Source: Anadara kagoshimensis
Lineage: Eukaryota; Mollusca; Bivalvia; Arcoida; Arcidae
Assembly: GCA_021292105.1 (NCBI GenBank)
Contig: CM037861.1
Location: 33,882,172 to 33,946,171 of the forward strand
Length of the DNA stretch: 64,000 bases
Reading direction: 5' to 3'
Positions 12,794-27,500 of this stretch are shown piece after piece. Every line of letters starts with the position of its first letter. The stretch's first letter is position 1. A model generated the notes under the pieces. That model saw only the letters and a program-made list of their open reading frames with translations. It was not told the origin of the DNA and did no database searches. The position numbers and the translations under genes were made by a program.

Positions 12794-15710
12794 ACGTGTT
12801 TAACTCAACTTGTCAGTCTTTACTTTAGTTTAAACTAAATTTTAATTAATTAAACATATTACAAGTTAACAATTACAAATAAATAAAAAAAAAATAGAAA
12901 AGTTTTTACTTTGATTTGGGATTGTGATTCAGACATGGATTGGTATTTTGTTTTTGATGCATATTTAATGCTACCTTAACAATATGATGAATGTCAGTGC
13001 TATCTATGAGAGTTATTTTTGTATATAGAAGTTATAGTTGAAGGTCGGATATCATTTTGACATTGTTCTGTCACTCTGAATTAATTTACACCTGTTATAC
13101 AATACAGGTTTGTTCACTGAGGAGATACTACTATTCTTCAACCCTGTAATAGTATCTATTATCCTGTCATATCTTTTTGAGTAAATAATTCCTTTTCCTT
13201 CAAGGGCGAGTCGATAAGTAACCAGCCAACTAATTTCTGGTTGAGACCTATCTCTTCTACTTCAGTTGGTAGTGTGCTCGCTCCGTAAGTGGGAGGTCGT
13301 GGGTTCGAAACTCGACCATGTCTGTACCAAGACTTGAAAGTGGGTAAGTGACTGTTCTTTCGCCAAGCACTCGGCATTACGAAATGAAATGGTCACGGTT
13401 CTTTCTGATAAAAACTTAAAATAAACGAGGTCCCGTGTCACAATATGGGTGGCACGATAAAGATCCCTGTTGTATAATGCCATAAGCGCAACGCACAGGC
13501 AAAAATTCTGCACCTTTGCCTATAGCTGGCGACGTCTCGATATAAGTGAAATATTCTTGATTGGGGCGTTAAACACCATTATTCAACCCAACTCTTCTTT
13601 TTCGGTAAAATGAGTCTAGTGTGATGTACTTGGACCAACTGTGTTCTAGTGCCATCAGCCCAGAACTGAAAAGACCATGGTCCTTTCCATAGACCCACGC
13701 TTCAACTATCTCCACGACTTCTTCTTCAGACCGGAAATGACGTACATTGATTCATTTTTTCAATTTTGGAAATAGGATGGAGTCGTTAGGAGCAAGGTCA
13801 GGCGAATAGGCAGGATATGCTATTAATTCATACCCGTTTCTCTCTATAACATCCAATGCAACTTTGCAAGTGTCGACTCTCAAAACTTTAAACAGAGAGT
13901 TTACCTCGAAGTTTTTCACGGAAGGCGATTCTCAGCAGGTCAGGCTAGCAAGTTTGCATAATACACTCCAGTTATTGTACTTCTTTTTAGAAGGTAATTT
14001 TCCAATGTCTTTATGAACTTGCAAAGTAAAATAGTCTGTGTTAAATTGCATAAAAGGTGGAGCTATCTTCTGTCAGTCAACGAGAGCATTTGACATATGA
14101 CGTTGACGAACGCGTGGAGCAATGTCTCTATGAAAATTGCAAAGTATAGTCAATGCCAAATACTTTATAAAAGCAAAAAATATTGCATTGGTAAATATTT
14201 AAGTTAAATATCCAACATAATAATATATTTTACGTGCCACAATTCTGTGGTCATCACCTTGTCAGCAGATAGTTGCGTCTTGAACCTCTTTGGCCTACCC
14301 TGACGACTCTGACCTTTATTCTCTGGTTCATAATAATGAACCCATGTCTCATCGCTAATAGATTTGGAGACCCAGTGGAATGTTAGCTTGTGCATACCTT
14401 AACGATCATGTAAGTTTGTTTAATTTCTACCATGTGAAGCATAATGCCTGTGCTATTTCTTCCTGAAGTCGCATATCGGAGTATACCAGATCCCGAACTT
14501 ACATATTTCTTCGTCGTTGGCATCAAGTGAGCGTCCAGACCTTGCTTCATTTTCTAAAGACGTTCTACCACGTTTGAATTCCGCTACCCAGAATTTAACT
14601 CGAGCATAAGATGGCACAGAAGGCCCATAAACATCGCGGCTTACTCGCCTTGTATTTTCTTGTTAATACAAATACAGCACGGTACTCAACTTTAGATGGA
14701 AACCATGCATATGAATCACTAGCCATGTTTGACAATGAAGTAACATTAACTTTTTAAATCACATCAAATTTCAACCTCTTATTTATCACGAACCAAGTAC
14801 ATCTGTGTATAGGTAACACAGGTATACATCTGTAGTTATACTCACCCCATAGAGTACACCTGTGTACTGTGTATATATTATTGGGTAGACCCTCCTATAT
14901 GAATATTCCTAATGAAAGGTCAAACGGACAGGTCAATGTTGTTTACCTATACCATAGTAGCAGAGGTCCCTCAGAAAAAACATAATAATGTAGTCTGGCT
15001 GCCAATGGTTGAAGGGAACAGAGCAATGTTTGGGCCTTTCTTTAACTTAGGAGATTTGTTCTGGGATGATTGAGTAAACCAACCACCTTCGGAAAGTAAA
15101 TTGACAACTTTCTGACACAAGGACCCAGTGGATATCAAGCCTAGGTTGTGAGATCAGTTGTCGTAGACCAGTAGGTCTCTGGTTAAGAAAGGGGAGAAGA
15201 ATTAAGAGAATTTGCTCCCGTAAGAGCTGTAGGTAGATCGTTACTTGACTAATCAAGCCACCTTCCCATTACACATCGGAGATTACTCCGACAGTGTTGT
15301 CATTGAAACCGTCGTATAGACGGTCTCATACAGACAAGCATGTGAAGGAATTACTGGCAGCTTAAGAAAATGGTATCGGTTAAATACTAACGCGAAAAGC
15401 CGTCACTGTCGTGTTTTAAAGGATGCCGTCAATTATTTCATTTAAATGCATGGTACGTTTTAAAAGTTGAATTTATTCAAGTCCGGTATATAAACCTTTA
15501 TTTTTTACTTTACTTGAATTTATTTATACACTTTGAATTATTCATTTATTTAATAAAATACAAAATAAAAACACTAAATAAAAAACTCTATTGACCATAG
15601 TTTACGATAGCCCTAGGCACCAAGTCACATAATCCCCCTTGGCCACGCCCCTGTTTATAGTTGTATTGGGCTTAAATCACCAGTCAATAGAACACAAGAG
15701 AGAGAGAGAG

Positions 15711-15776
<66 letters not shown>

Positions 15777-17287
15777 GATAATTTGGTTTCCATTCATTTG
15801 AAAGGAAACCGTTCATCCGATTGAGATAAAATTTAAAAAAAGGCAAAACTATTGCGATTGTATATATTTGGGTTTAATGTCAAATATAATTACACCTTTT
15901 GCGTGCCAAAATACTTTGGCTATCACCTTTTTAGCACTGAGATGGTTGCGTCTTGAACTTCTTTGGCCTAGTGACTGTTCTTTCGCCAAGCACTCGGGAT
16001 TACGAAATGAAAGTCACGTTTTTTTCGGATAGGAACTTAAAATGAACGAGGTCCCGTGTCACGGTGGGCTTGGCACGCTAAAGAACCCTGCTGTATAATG
16101 CCATCAGCGCAACGCACAGGCAAAATTTCTGCACCTTCGCCTATAGCTGGTGACGTCTCGATATAAGTGAAATATTCTTGACTGGGACGTTAAACACCAT
16201 TTACTCAACCCCTTACCCAGAATTTAACTCGAGCATTAGATGGCACAGAAGGCCCATAAACATCGCGGCTTACTCGCCTTTTATTTCCTTGTCTGTTTTA
16301 CCTTTTAAATACAAGTTCAGCACGGTACTCAACTTTAGATGAAAACCATGCATATGAATCACTAGCAATGTTTGACAATAAAGTTACATTAACTGTTCAA
16401 ATCACTTCAAATTTCAACCTCTTACACCCCACCTCAACTATACAGTCACGCTTTGGATAACTGAATAAGGATGACAGTGGAAAACCGGAAATAGTTTCGT
16501 TTCACGACTGTAGATATAGACGTGTACAAATCCCATCCACGACGTCAATTGACCACTGTCGTCTGGCTGCCAATGGTTAAAGGGAACGGAGCAAAGTTTG
16601 AGTATTTCTTTCACTTTTACCGAGGCGATGAGTTCTTGGATGGTGTTGCAAACCAACCACCTTTGGAAAGTAAATTGACAACTTTCTGAAACCAGGACCC
16701 AGTGGGTATCGAGCCTTGGCTGTGAGATCAGTTGTCATGGACCAATTGGTCTCTGGTTAAGAAAGGGGAGAAGAATTAAGAGAATTTGCTCCCGTAAGAG
16801 CTGTAGGTAGATCGTTACTTGACTAATCAAGCCACCTTCCCATTCCACATCGGAGATTACTCCGACAGTGTTGTCATTGAAACCGTCGTATAGACGGTCT
16901 CATACACACTAGCATGGGAAGGAATTACTTGATGATGAAGAAAATGGTATCTGTTAAATACTAACGCGAAAACCTTCACTGCAGTGTTTTGTAGGATACC
17001 TTCAATTATTTCATTTAAAAGCATGATATGTGTTTAAAGTTGAATTTATTCAAATCCGATATATAAACTTTTATTTTTTAATTTAATTTAATTTATTTAT
17101 AAAGTTTGAATTATTCGTTTATTTAATAAAATACAAAATAAAAACAATAAATAAAAAACTCTATTGACCATAGATCACGATAGCCCTAGGCACCAAGTCG
17201 CGTACTTCTGCTTGGCCACGCCCCTGTACATAGATGTGTTGGGCCTAAATCACTAGTCAATAGTACACACAATAGAGAGAGAGAGAG

Positions 17288-17340
<53 letters not shown>

Positions 17341-20300
17341 TTTGGTTTCTATGTATTTTAGAGAAACCCGTACATCCGGTTTCAAAGCTGAAACTTGGTC
17401 AGTTGATTTTTTTGTGGTGGTGGTGGTGAGTGATATGCGATTGCTCGACAGCCTTATAGCACATTCAAGATAGCCGCCGTTACTATAAATAGCAAAAAAA
17501 CTACAAATGGCCATCACAGCCTTATTTATATACCAATTTTGTTGGAATTTAAACATAGAAACAGAACTTGGTTTATTAAACAGTTTTTGGGGTTTTTTTA
17601 TTAAATGTTTAGTTTTCGAAATACACATGTACAATGTATCCAAGATGGCCACTGTTACTATGAAAAGCTAAATCCTATTTAAGTTAAGGAAATGATTATA
17701 CGTGAAACTGGAGCCAGGTATTGCTTCAATCAACAGTTTTTTCGGTTTTGGTTGGTTGTTTAAATGCTTAATCCTTGCGTCAACCTATAATATATCGCGG
17801 TCATTCGTTGAAGAATTGCTTTTACGTATGACTACTTGGTGGTTTTTCACCATTACTTCCCAGAGTCACACAAATATGTTGTGACAAGTTAACTTGATAT
17901 GACTAAAGCAGTAATATGTCGTGTTGTCTTAATACATAAAGAAATGCTGTGTTACTCGTGGCTGAATATACTGTTCTAAGAATATTTTGACACTCCCGCC
18001 CCCCTTTCAAAGAAGACTGGCATTACTTCAATAGAGTGTACAGTACATGCCTGTCTAAAGTTTAACATTGATGTTAAACTCACGAATTAGTGATCATCTC
18101 GGCTCTTCGTTAGCTATATCGCGACAGCTTTTCGTCAACTGCTCTCTGTCTTTCGGTAGATTTTCGGCCCCTAGCTATCAATATCTCGGACATGTGGAAA
18201 TCGAGCTTCAACTCCGGTATCCGTTAGCTCAGTGTAACACTTTTGTCAGTTCTGTGCTGTGAACCATTTGCTTATAGAAAAATTATCAAACGGAGTAATT
18301 ATACAATATAGAAGTACAAGATATATAAAGGCTGGGTATCATTCTGACATAGTAATGTCACTATGAATTTACCACTGTCTGCTACAATACAGGTTTATTC
18401 ACTGATGAGAGCTAGATACAGTACAGACCTGTCCAAAGTTTAACATTAAGATAACAAATTAGTACCGTTTATCTCGGCCCATCATTAACTACAGTTGTAC
18501 AGCTTTTTTGCAGCTGTTAACTACCTTGGCAGTAGTTAACCGAGAATCTATCTCTTGGTAGTTTTTTGGTCACTAACTATCCATATCTTGGCCAGTCGGT
18601 TGCCGGACTTACACTATTTTGTGTAAGCTAAGTGTTAAACTTTCGACAGGTCTGTACTGCACTTGTAAGTACTACTATTACTCCATTTAGTAATGGTGTT
18701 TCAATATCAAGTTCATGCACACTAATATTCATTATTGTCTATTTCAATATACCTGCTTCTCCTGCTTATGGGGGCAATTAATACGCTATGGTGGAGCTTG
18801 TTGCCAATACGGGGACTTTGTACAACGAAGCAAGCTGCTTGAAAATAAATTGTTGACTTACGGATATTGCAAGCCTATACTTATCAAGACCCTCAAAACG
18901 TTTTATGTCTGTCATCACAGTATTGTTGATAAGTTTGATGTCTCTGTGTCCAGAATTACCCTGGTTATATTTGAATACCCATAGTTCCATGTTTCTTTCA
19001 CATAATTTTGATTACACATGTGCCATGTGTAGCTAGCTCATCTCAACAGGAGGTGCTTACCCTTCCGGAGCACCCGACCTCACTACTCTGGTTGAATCGA
19101 AGTTCACGTGTCTAACCTTTGCTTCTGGTTTGTATTCGGACATAGATAAGTATGTTTGTTTTTTATCAGAATAACACATCCATACAGAGAAATTACATGT
19201 TTGAATTCTAAATGGGTGCCGCATCAGACAATCCAAGGAAATATTACAAATATTACCTGGAAATAATTAATATTTTGTTAAACAACTTAAACGAATTTTT
19301 TATATATATTGTAAGCATATTTAATTTCGCGTGTATTTATTTTCGCGGTAAAGGGGATTTAGACATCCGCGTATTTAAATTTCCGCGTTTTTGAAATATG
19401 CAATATTACACAATAAGCATAATATAATGTACGCTTGGTAGTCATTTTCGCGCAAAACAAACGAGCACCAAATAAGCGAGAATAGTACTTACACCGCGAA
19501 AATTAATACGCTAACAGTAGTGATAATAGAATAAGTCTAATGACCAAAAAACTAGACAATCTGGATCATATTATAGAGAGATTGTTTCCACCATGTAGTA
19601 ATTATATACTGTGTTAATGTAACTATCTACTGCTCAGCAGAAAATTGACAGTAATCATTATTACAAGCTAAACATTATTTTTTCATCTTTTATGTATAAA
19701 TTCCAACAAAAATCATGCGGCCGTATGATTGATCTTCCGGGTCTTAACACTCGGATTTAATTAATCGATTTGAATGATGTCCCAATTTTGGTTGTTTTCA
19801 GTCTTGGGTATCCAACACCTACGATGTCAAAATTTTCGCTGTTTTCTTGGACATGCAAAACTTACGAATATAATATACAAGTCTACGGAGAAGTGTATAT
19901 TACAAATCCATTTAAAGGATTACAACAAACAACGAATTTACCACCCCACGAAATGTTATTTTCTGAGATCCACGAAAACTGAACACCAAGAAAAAAAAGA
20001 TTTCTCAGTAATATTATTATCTCGTAAACAAAGCTTAAACTCTATTATAAGAACATGTGAAATTTAAATTAAGTCTAAAGTGAAAGGAAAAAACATTTTT
20101 TACACTATTGCAGTGTTCGAGTGTCAACACTGTTACTAATAGTTTGTTTAGATCTAACTTTTATGGTGTTCTGTAAGTGCCAAAATTTGCATGAGGTAGC
20201 TCCTTTGACCTCAAAGTGCGAAGGAACGAAAACACGATGGCGAAGGAGCGATAACGCAAAGGTGCGGAAATTCGATGACGAAGAAGCGATAACGCAAAGG

Positions 20301-23300
20301 AGCGAAAACTTGATGGCGAATGAACGATGGAATAATCAATCCTTTCCCTTCGCAGCTTCGCCCCTTCATCGTCGTGTTTTCGCTCCTTTGCTTTTCGCGT
20401 TCGGGTCGAAGAAGCGATAATACAAAGTTGGCACTAACAGACCACCATAAACTTCAACTTCGTGAATTCAGTTTTGATATTCTAGCCATTCAAAACTTCG
20501 ACCCTAACAATCCTGGGGGAGGAATAAGGATTGCACGTATACGAGCTACTGCTACATTTGTATCAGACATTTTGATTATACATGTATATGTAACCTTGAC
20601 TTAATAAATGCAGCAAAATATATACTACACCCACTCAAATGTTAACGTCGTTATAGATACACTTGTATACAAGACGAGGTAACATTTCTGTCACCGAGAC
20701 CCAACCTACCTTATTTCCAACTACAATTCAGGCCTGTCGAAAGTTCAACACAAGTGTCAAATCGGCAGCATTTCTACAGCTGCTATCTACAAACATGTAT
20801 CTTGTGGCAGCATTTCTACAGCTGCTATCTACAAACATGTATCTTGTGGCAGCATTTCTACAGCTGCTATCTACAATTATGTATCTTGTGGCATTATTTC
20901 TTCATACATGTATCTTGTGGCAGCTTTTCTACAGCTGCTATCTACAATTATGTATCTTGTGGCATTATTTCTTCAAACATGTATCTTGTGGCAGCATTTC
21001 TACAGCTGCTATCTACAATTATGTATCTTGTGGCATTATTTCTTCAAACATGTATCTGTGGCAGCATTTCTACAGCTGCTATCTACAATTATGTATCTTG
21101 TGGCATTATTTCTTCAAACATGTATCTTGTGGCAGCTTTTCTACAGCTGCTATCTACAATTATGTATCTTGTGGCATTATTTCTTCAAACATGTATCTTG
21201 TGGCAGCATTTCTACAGCTGCTATCTACAATTATGTATCTTGTGGCATTATTTCTTCAAACATGTATCTTGTGGCAGCATTTCTACAGCTGCTATCTACA
21301 ATTATGTATCTTGTGGCATTATTTCTTCAAACATGTATCTTGTGGCAGCTTTTCTACAGCTGCTATCTACAAAACATGTATCTTGTGGCAGCATTTCTAC
21401 GGCTGCTATCTACAAACATGTATCTTGTGGCAGCTTTTCATGATCAGCCACTACTGTAGCTATTAACATTTCGGCCACTCGACAGCCGTGAACTTCAACT
21501 TCTTCTTGTTAGCTTAGTGTTAATCCTCTGACAGGACTGCACTGTAGATACTATACCTATATTTTTACACATTATTGGGGTGGGGGTTGGCTCGCTAAAC
21601 TCTTGTGGTATAATAATACTGGAAGTAAAAGATAAATCTCGCTTTCTGATTAATTTTATAAACTACCCTCCACGGTGTTTCCTGAAAAACAAAGAAAAGA
21701 CCGGATATAACATATGGCATGATTAATCACGAGATGTCACTTATTGTTACGTAAAAAGCTCTCTGAACTAATCTTCATAAAAAATAATTACAATTATAAA
21801 AAGTATTAACTGAAGAAAGTAATTACAAAAGCAAAAAGAACTTGATATACATAAATTTCCATTATTCAATAAAAAAAATCAAAGAAAAAAGCTTAAGAAA
21901 TCATTTAATTCAAAAGTAGCACATGTCATGACAATTTAGACATTGGCGCAGACAAGAATTTCGGACGGACGGAAGACAAACGGACTCAAAGAAGGACGAA
22001 GGGAATTTAGAATTGATTATCACGCACTTTCTCCGAAAGGCGGGGATAATAATATTTGACTACAACAGAAGCTATAAACCCTATTGCTGCTAGATTTATG
22101 ACAACATTTTTCTAGATAGCTGATTTGTAACATATGTCAACATTTTATATTGACAAAAGGGTTTAAAAGAAGGAAATGCAATGTTATTAGGAAGTTCCAA
22201 TTAATATGACACTACTCCTTGAAAACCCTGGTACTTGTACAGCCAAAGTTACGTCACGTAATAATTAGACTTATAGTTTATAGTTGAGTGTTATGTTTAA
22301 GGTAATTAAGTTCTTATAAGATTACCATTACCACCAAATCCAATAAGTCATAGCAAAATTAGTACAAGTATTTTTCCTCACTTCCTTCATTTAATTATAG
22401 AACTTTACACAATTTACACCTTTGCTTAAGAAATTTCATGAATTCATAGGTAAATGTAGTTTTACGTAGATATTTTCCTATGAGCATTATACGTAAATAT
22501 AGGATTATAAAATATTGGTTAAGAATTGTTATATTTAAACCTGCTATTGTTTACGATATTTATATTTTATTATATAATTATATAAATATTGGTAAGAGGA
22601 ACTGGGTGTCTGAAGTTCGTGACATGTTCTCTTTAGGTGTATAACCAAGAAAAATTATGTTTCGTTTAACTCTTTTAAGTGTCATATAAATGATCAGGTT
22701 TATTGGTATGCGTCTATGTGTGACAATTCTAAAACTTTTTACGTACGCAGTGGAACTTTGAAACTGAATATTGAAGAAGACCGGCACACTTATACTCCAC
22801 AGGATAGGCGTTACGGTGTTTGTGCTGAAACGCAAATTGTGTTGAAAATGACTTTCATTTTGTGTTTGTATGTACTCGACATACAGGGATATTTTTTAAA
22901 AACCGTTTTTACTTGCTTATTACTGTTCCCGGTCATCTTAAGCTAAAATTATTAACATTATGATACAGATGGCATTTATACGCATAAGACAAAGCGACGC
23001 GATACGTATAAAATATACAACAATTAAGCATAACACAGAGTAAAACATAGCAAAGATATAAAAGAACACAAAATTAAGCATAACACAGAGTAAAACATAG
23101 CAAAGATATAAAAGAACACAAAATTAAGCATAACACAGAGTAAAACATAGCAAAGATATAAAAGAACACAAAATAAAAACATATCACAACAAATAACAAT
23201 AGTACACGTTAACCAAATGTAATATATATCGTTTTCTGGCGAATATAAACTGTTTGAGAGGGCTTCCATTTATACCGACACTAAAATTTTATGGTATATA

Positions 23301-23993
23301 CTGGAAAAAGCTTATCATTTAAGTAATCAAGCTATTTGAAACATTTCTTTATGTAAAAATAATTTTTACTTAATTTTACTTAGAATTTAATGGGCGGTGT
23401 ACAAAAGAAAGTCTGTTTATCTTACATTAAAGTTATGTCTTCAAATTGAATACAGAGAGAGAGAGATGGGGGGGGGGGGGAGATGGGGTGATATATGATA
23501 TTTAAGACTTGATTTTGAACATAAACTTCTGCGTGGCGTTAAGATGTAAAATCAAAGAGATTGTTTAGGTAAATATTGTGTAATATAATGTCAGATATAA
23601 AAACCAGATGGCGCAGTAATACTTACATCAAACCAATAACTATCGTAACATAACATATTAAACTAGATGTTGTTTATAGACTTTTGGTAACATGCTTGAT
23701 ATATAGTTCCTATTAATTGAATTCGAAGTACAGTCGAACCGGCCTTAAAGGTCATCTCCATGTAAAGACCCAACTGCTTTTGATGCCTGTTGACTTTTAT
23801 CCCAATTGCGCTTTATTCATGTTATTTGAACATGTATATAAGGGTCACCTGTCCATAAAGATTACTCTTACTGGTTCCTTTGGCGTCCTTTATAGACAGA
23901 TTTAATTATATATTATACAACATTTATTCTGGACATGGGATATATAAAATTCGCCATGTAGTTTTCAGAAGTCAAAGCTACAACAACAAACAC

Positions 23994-24057
<64 letters not shown>

Positions 24058-24554
24058 GCAACAACACGCCATCGACAGAGCAAGAGACTTTTTGGACAAT
24101 TTTATAGCCGTGTCATGTGCTACTTTTGAATTCATTCAAAAGTATCATGTGCTACTTCTGAATGTATTATTTTATAAAAATTCAAAAGTAGCACATGACA
24201 GCCGAAACAATGCGTATGCCGGGTTACAACATTTTCCGTTTTACGATTCTGCAATTTTGACTGACAGAGCATTGGGTAATTTTATCAGATCAGCTATATA
24301 TCATTCTTATTATATACGACAGCTCAGTCATCTAAAAATAACAGGCTGATTTAAATAGCTAAGATAACGCCAAGTAACACAGATTTCGAGAACTCGTAAC
24401 AGTTTAAATAAGAAATATTTCTTTGTTTAATTAATGAATTAATACCAACGTTAAAAACCATTAGACGTTTTATAGCAATCGCTTTGTTAGTATCAAAGTT
24501 GGATATCGGAAAAAATCTTAAATAAATCATGTCACTGGTTTTCATAGCCGAACT

Positions 24555-24585
<31 letters not shown>

Positions 24586-27500
24586 TTGAAACATCTCAGG
24601 GATTTTTTTTAAATATAGCAGGGATTTTATTTTACTCATGACAGTACGTCCCACAGATAGTGTGGTGCTTTTTGTTCTTTTCCCAGTAATGTTAATTTTT
24701 TAAGTTACCAAAGCTGAAAGCAATTGTTATAATTTTACTGTCAGTTAAGAATTCTATTCTGTGATTCTTCATTAAAATCTGGCTTCAAGTAATTGTTTGA
24801 AATGATACCTTTATTATTAAATGCTAATGTCTTCCTAACACACAAACAACCAAAAACATATAATATACCGTCTTTAGAAACGATATAGATAAAATCAAAA
24901 AAGATTTGATGTCACACTTGTAAAAAAACATGCGCGGCTCTATCGTGGCCCCGGATACTTAGCCAGTGTCAAAAATTATGATTAGCATTTATATAAAATA
25001 AATAGGATATCATCCGTAATGGTAATCAAAACATTTTTCATTCATCTGATATTTTATTCTAAGATAGTATCACTGTTCACTTATAAAAACACATTTTTGA
25101 ACTTTGTTAATGTTTACATACACTTTAGTGAATAAAAACATCCCCTTGAAAAACCCAATAATAAACCTGGTCAAATTGACCGACATTGATAACCCAAAAC
25201 GGTCTGCTGCTGTTTTGAATGTTTCAGATAATACAGATGAATCTTGCAAAAGAAATAACTGATAAAAATATTTGTTTTTGACTTAAAGGTGCGGAGTAGT
25301 TTTAAGATGATGTACAGTACATTTGCTTAGTTTGGTTGATATAGTGTTGCAGAAGATACTATACTGCGTTGTCATAGAAACGCACGAGGGATGAGTCGGC
25401 AGATGATGATTTTGGGCGCCTGTGGGTTTGGATTGATCTCTGTATAGAATAAGTCAAACGAAATCTATCAGATTGCTAGTGACACCTACGTCCTCTTACG
25501 TACTAACAATTGCCGTTCTGGGCAAATCGTCTGCTTAGGTGGATTGACTTAATGCAGACGACATAATCGGAATCTGATATTTATCTGATTTCATTCAAAA
25601 GTCCAGAAACTTTCTTGTAGTGTAGGATATATCTTGGAGCTGGCCAGAGGACAAGAAGACCAAAGTTTGGACAGTAGATTATAGAAGAGCCATTTTGTAA
25701 GTGAGAAACAAATTCCTCATTCAAATATTTTAGCATAATTTAAAAACAAAATGTTAGAAATGAATTATTTAATTAATTGTTTTGGCAGTTTGTAATGTTT
25801 TGTAAACTGAGTATTTACTCTTTTTATTTTGATTTTTTTTTATAAATGTTTATGATTAATTCATCAGTATTAATTTAATAAGACAATACGCAGAAGAACA
25901 AGGAAAATATTCTTCATTTCCTTGGTATTATTAGAATCATAATTCCTTTCCAATTCAAAATCATATTTATAAAACATTTGTGGATTTAATAATAATTTTA
26001 GATTTATTTTTTGTTATTTTGTGACATTAAAACATTTTTTTTTGTTTTAAAAAAAATCCATTATTTTCCGTTATTCAATATTAAATTACAAAACCGGAAG
26101 TAAAGTTACTCTAACTTTAGGTTCGTCTGCTTCCAAATACAGAGGCAGTTATGTATCTTACATTGAATTTGCATGACGTCAGCTGAAGTGATAATCCAAA
26201 TGTCTTCATTTATCAAAATAGAAAATTTTATAGACATCACATCATCTATAGTACAGGTTTACCCTACATTCCAAAGTTTTGAATGTTTTGGAAGTTCCAA
26301 ATCGGTATATAGTGGATGACTATATTATGGATTGATTGTAACCCAGTTGTAGTTAAAATGTAATGAATGTTTTCTGGTTTAAGTTGTTTCACGGTAAAAA
26401 ATAATTGAAACCACTCAACATATAAATAGATACCAAATGTAGAGAATCTTCTCTTACTTAACGAGTTATTAAACAGACTAGCAAGCATCGACTCCTCGGA
26501 TAAAACAGTAAAACAGATTTAAATCTTTTTCAGAGAAATTTTGCATTTTATTTTGCTTCTTTTCTAAAAAAGGGACAATGATTAGTGTATGTATAAAGAT
26601 ATCATAATTCAAAAATAAGATTTTTAAAAAGTGTTAAAATTGTGCATGTGACTGATCAAGATATGTGTGCTTAAAAAAAGGAAATCACCATTAGATTGAA
26701 TGATTCATTGAATGGAGGGTTTACGGCTGATTCAAGAATATTTCACTTATATCGAAAAGTCACCAGTTATAGGTGACTGAAGTGGGAGAAATTTCTTCAT
26801 TTTCAGTGCGTTCAGAGCAGGTTCTTTAGCGAGATACAGGCTATCCGTTTTTAAAGCTCCTTCTGAAGGAGTGTTTTTATTTCTGAATGCCGATTGCTTG
26901 TCGAAAGAACAACCACTTCAAGTTTACAGCATATAGGGCAAGCACTACCAACCAAGCTACCGTAGTGAACATTAGAGACTCTGATTCATTAGTTAACGTC
27001 TGATTACGGGAAAATCTCCCTTTTTTGTTTTTTGTTGTTGTTTTTTTAAATTTCTTGGCATTCTGGGGTTTATTTCTTTACATAGCAATGATTATATAAA
27101 CATGGCACATCAAGAAATATGGTTTATCATTTTTGGCGCTATATTCGCGGTATATTTGGCTGATGTAAGCAAGACATACGGCCATGAAAACCGCTACACG
27201 ATAAATTATCTTTTGACTTGGCACTTTCCCGTTAGCTTTCTGAAGCAATTTTCTGGGGCTTGTTTCTCGGTGTACAGTCAAACCTATCTTTACAGACCAC
27301 CCAATGGTACCAGTAAAATGGCCTTTAATGGCAGGTTGCCTTTATATACGGGTTCAAATAATATGAATAAAGAACAATTGGGATGCAATTCTACTGGCCT
27401 TTATAAGCAGGTGGACATTATATAGAGGTTGCCTTTAAGGCAGGTTGGACTGTATTTTGCTGATGAAAGCAAGACGAGTACGACCGTGGAAACCGCCATG

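Noticed and set aside
17257-17652. 131-codon minus strand ORF
   Set aside because: It depends on a His-Thr run encoded by a GT microsatellite.
18778-18990. 70-codon minus strand ORF in repeat family C
   Set aside because: A related copy at 45835-46060 does not keep the frame, so coding pressure is not evident.
20663-21466. Long + strand ORFs of 267, 229 and 183 codons in three frames
   Set aside because: They lie on a minisatellite whose unit has no stops in any frame. The same peptide words recur in all frames, and there is no family signature.
27102-27425. ORF of 107 codons with a hydrophobic start resembling a signal peptide
   Set aside because: Its second half is MITE-B sequence, and the first half is part of a duplicated non-coding block.
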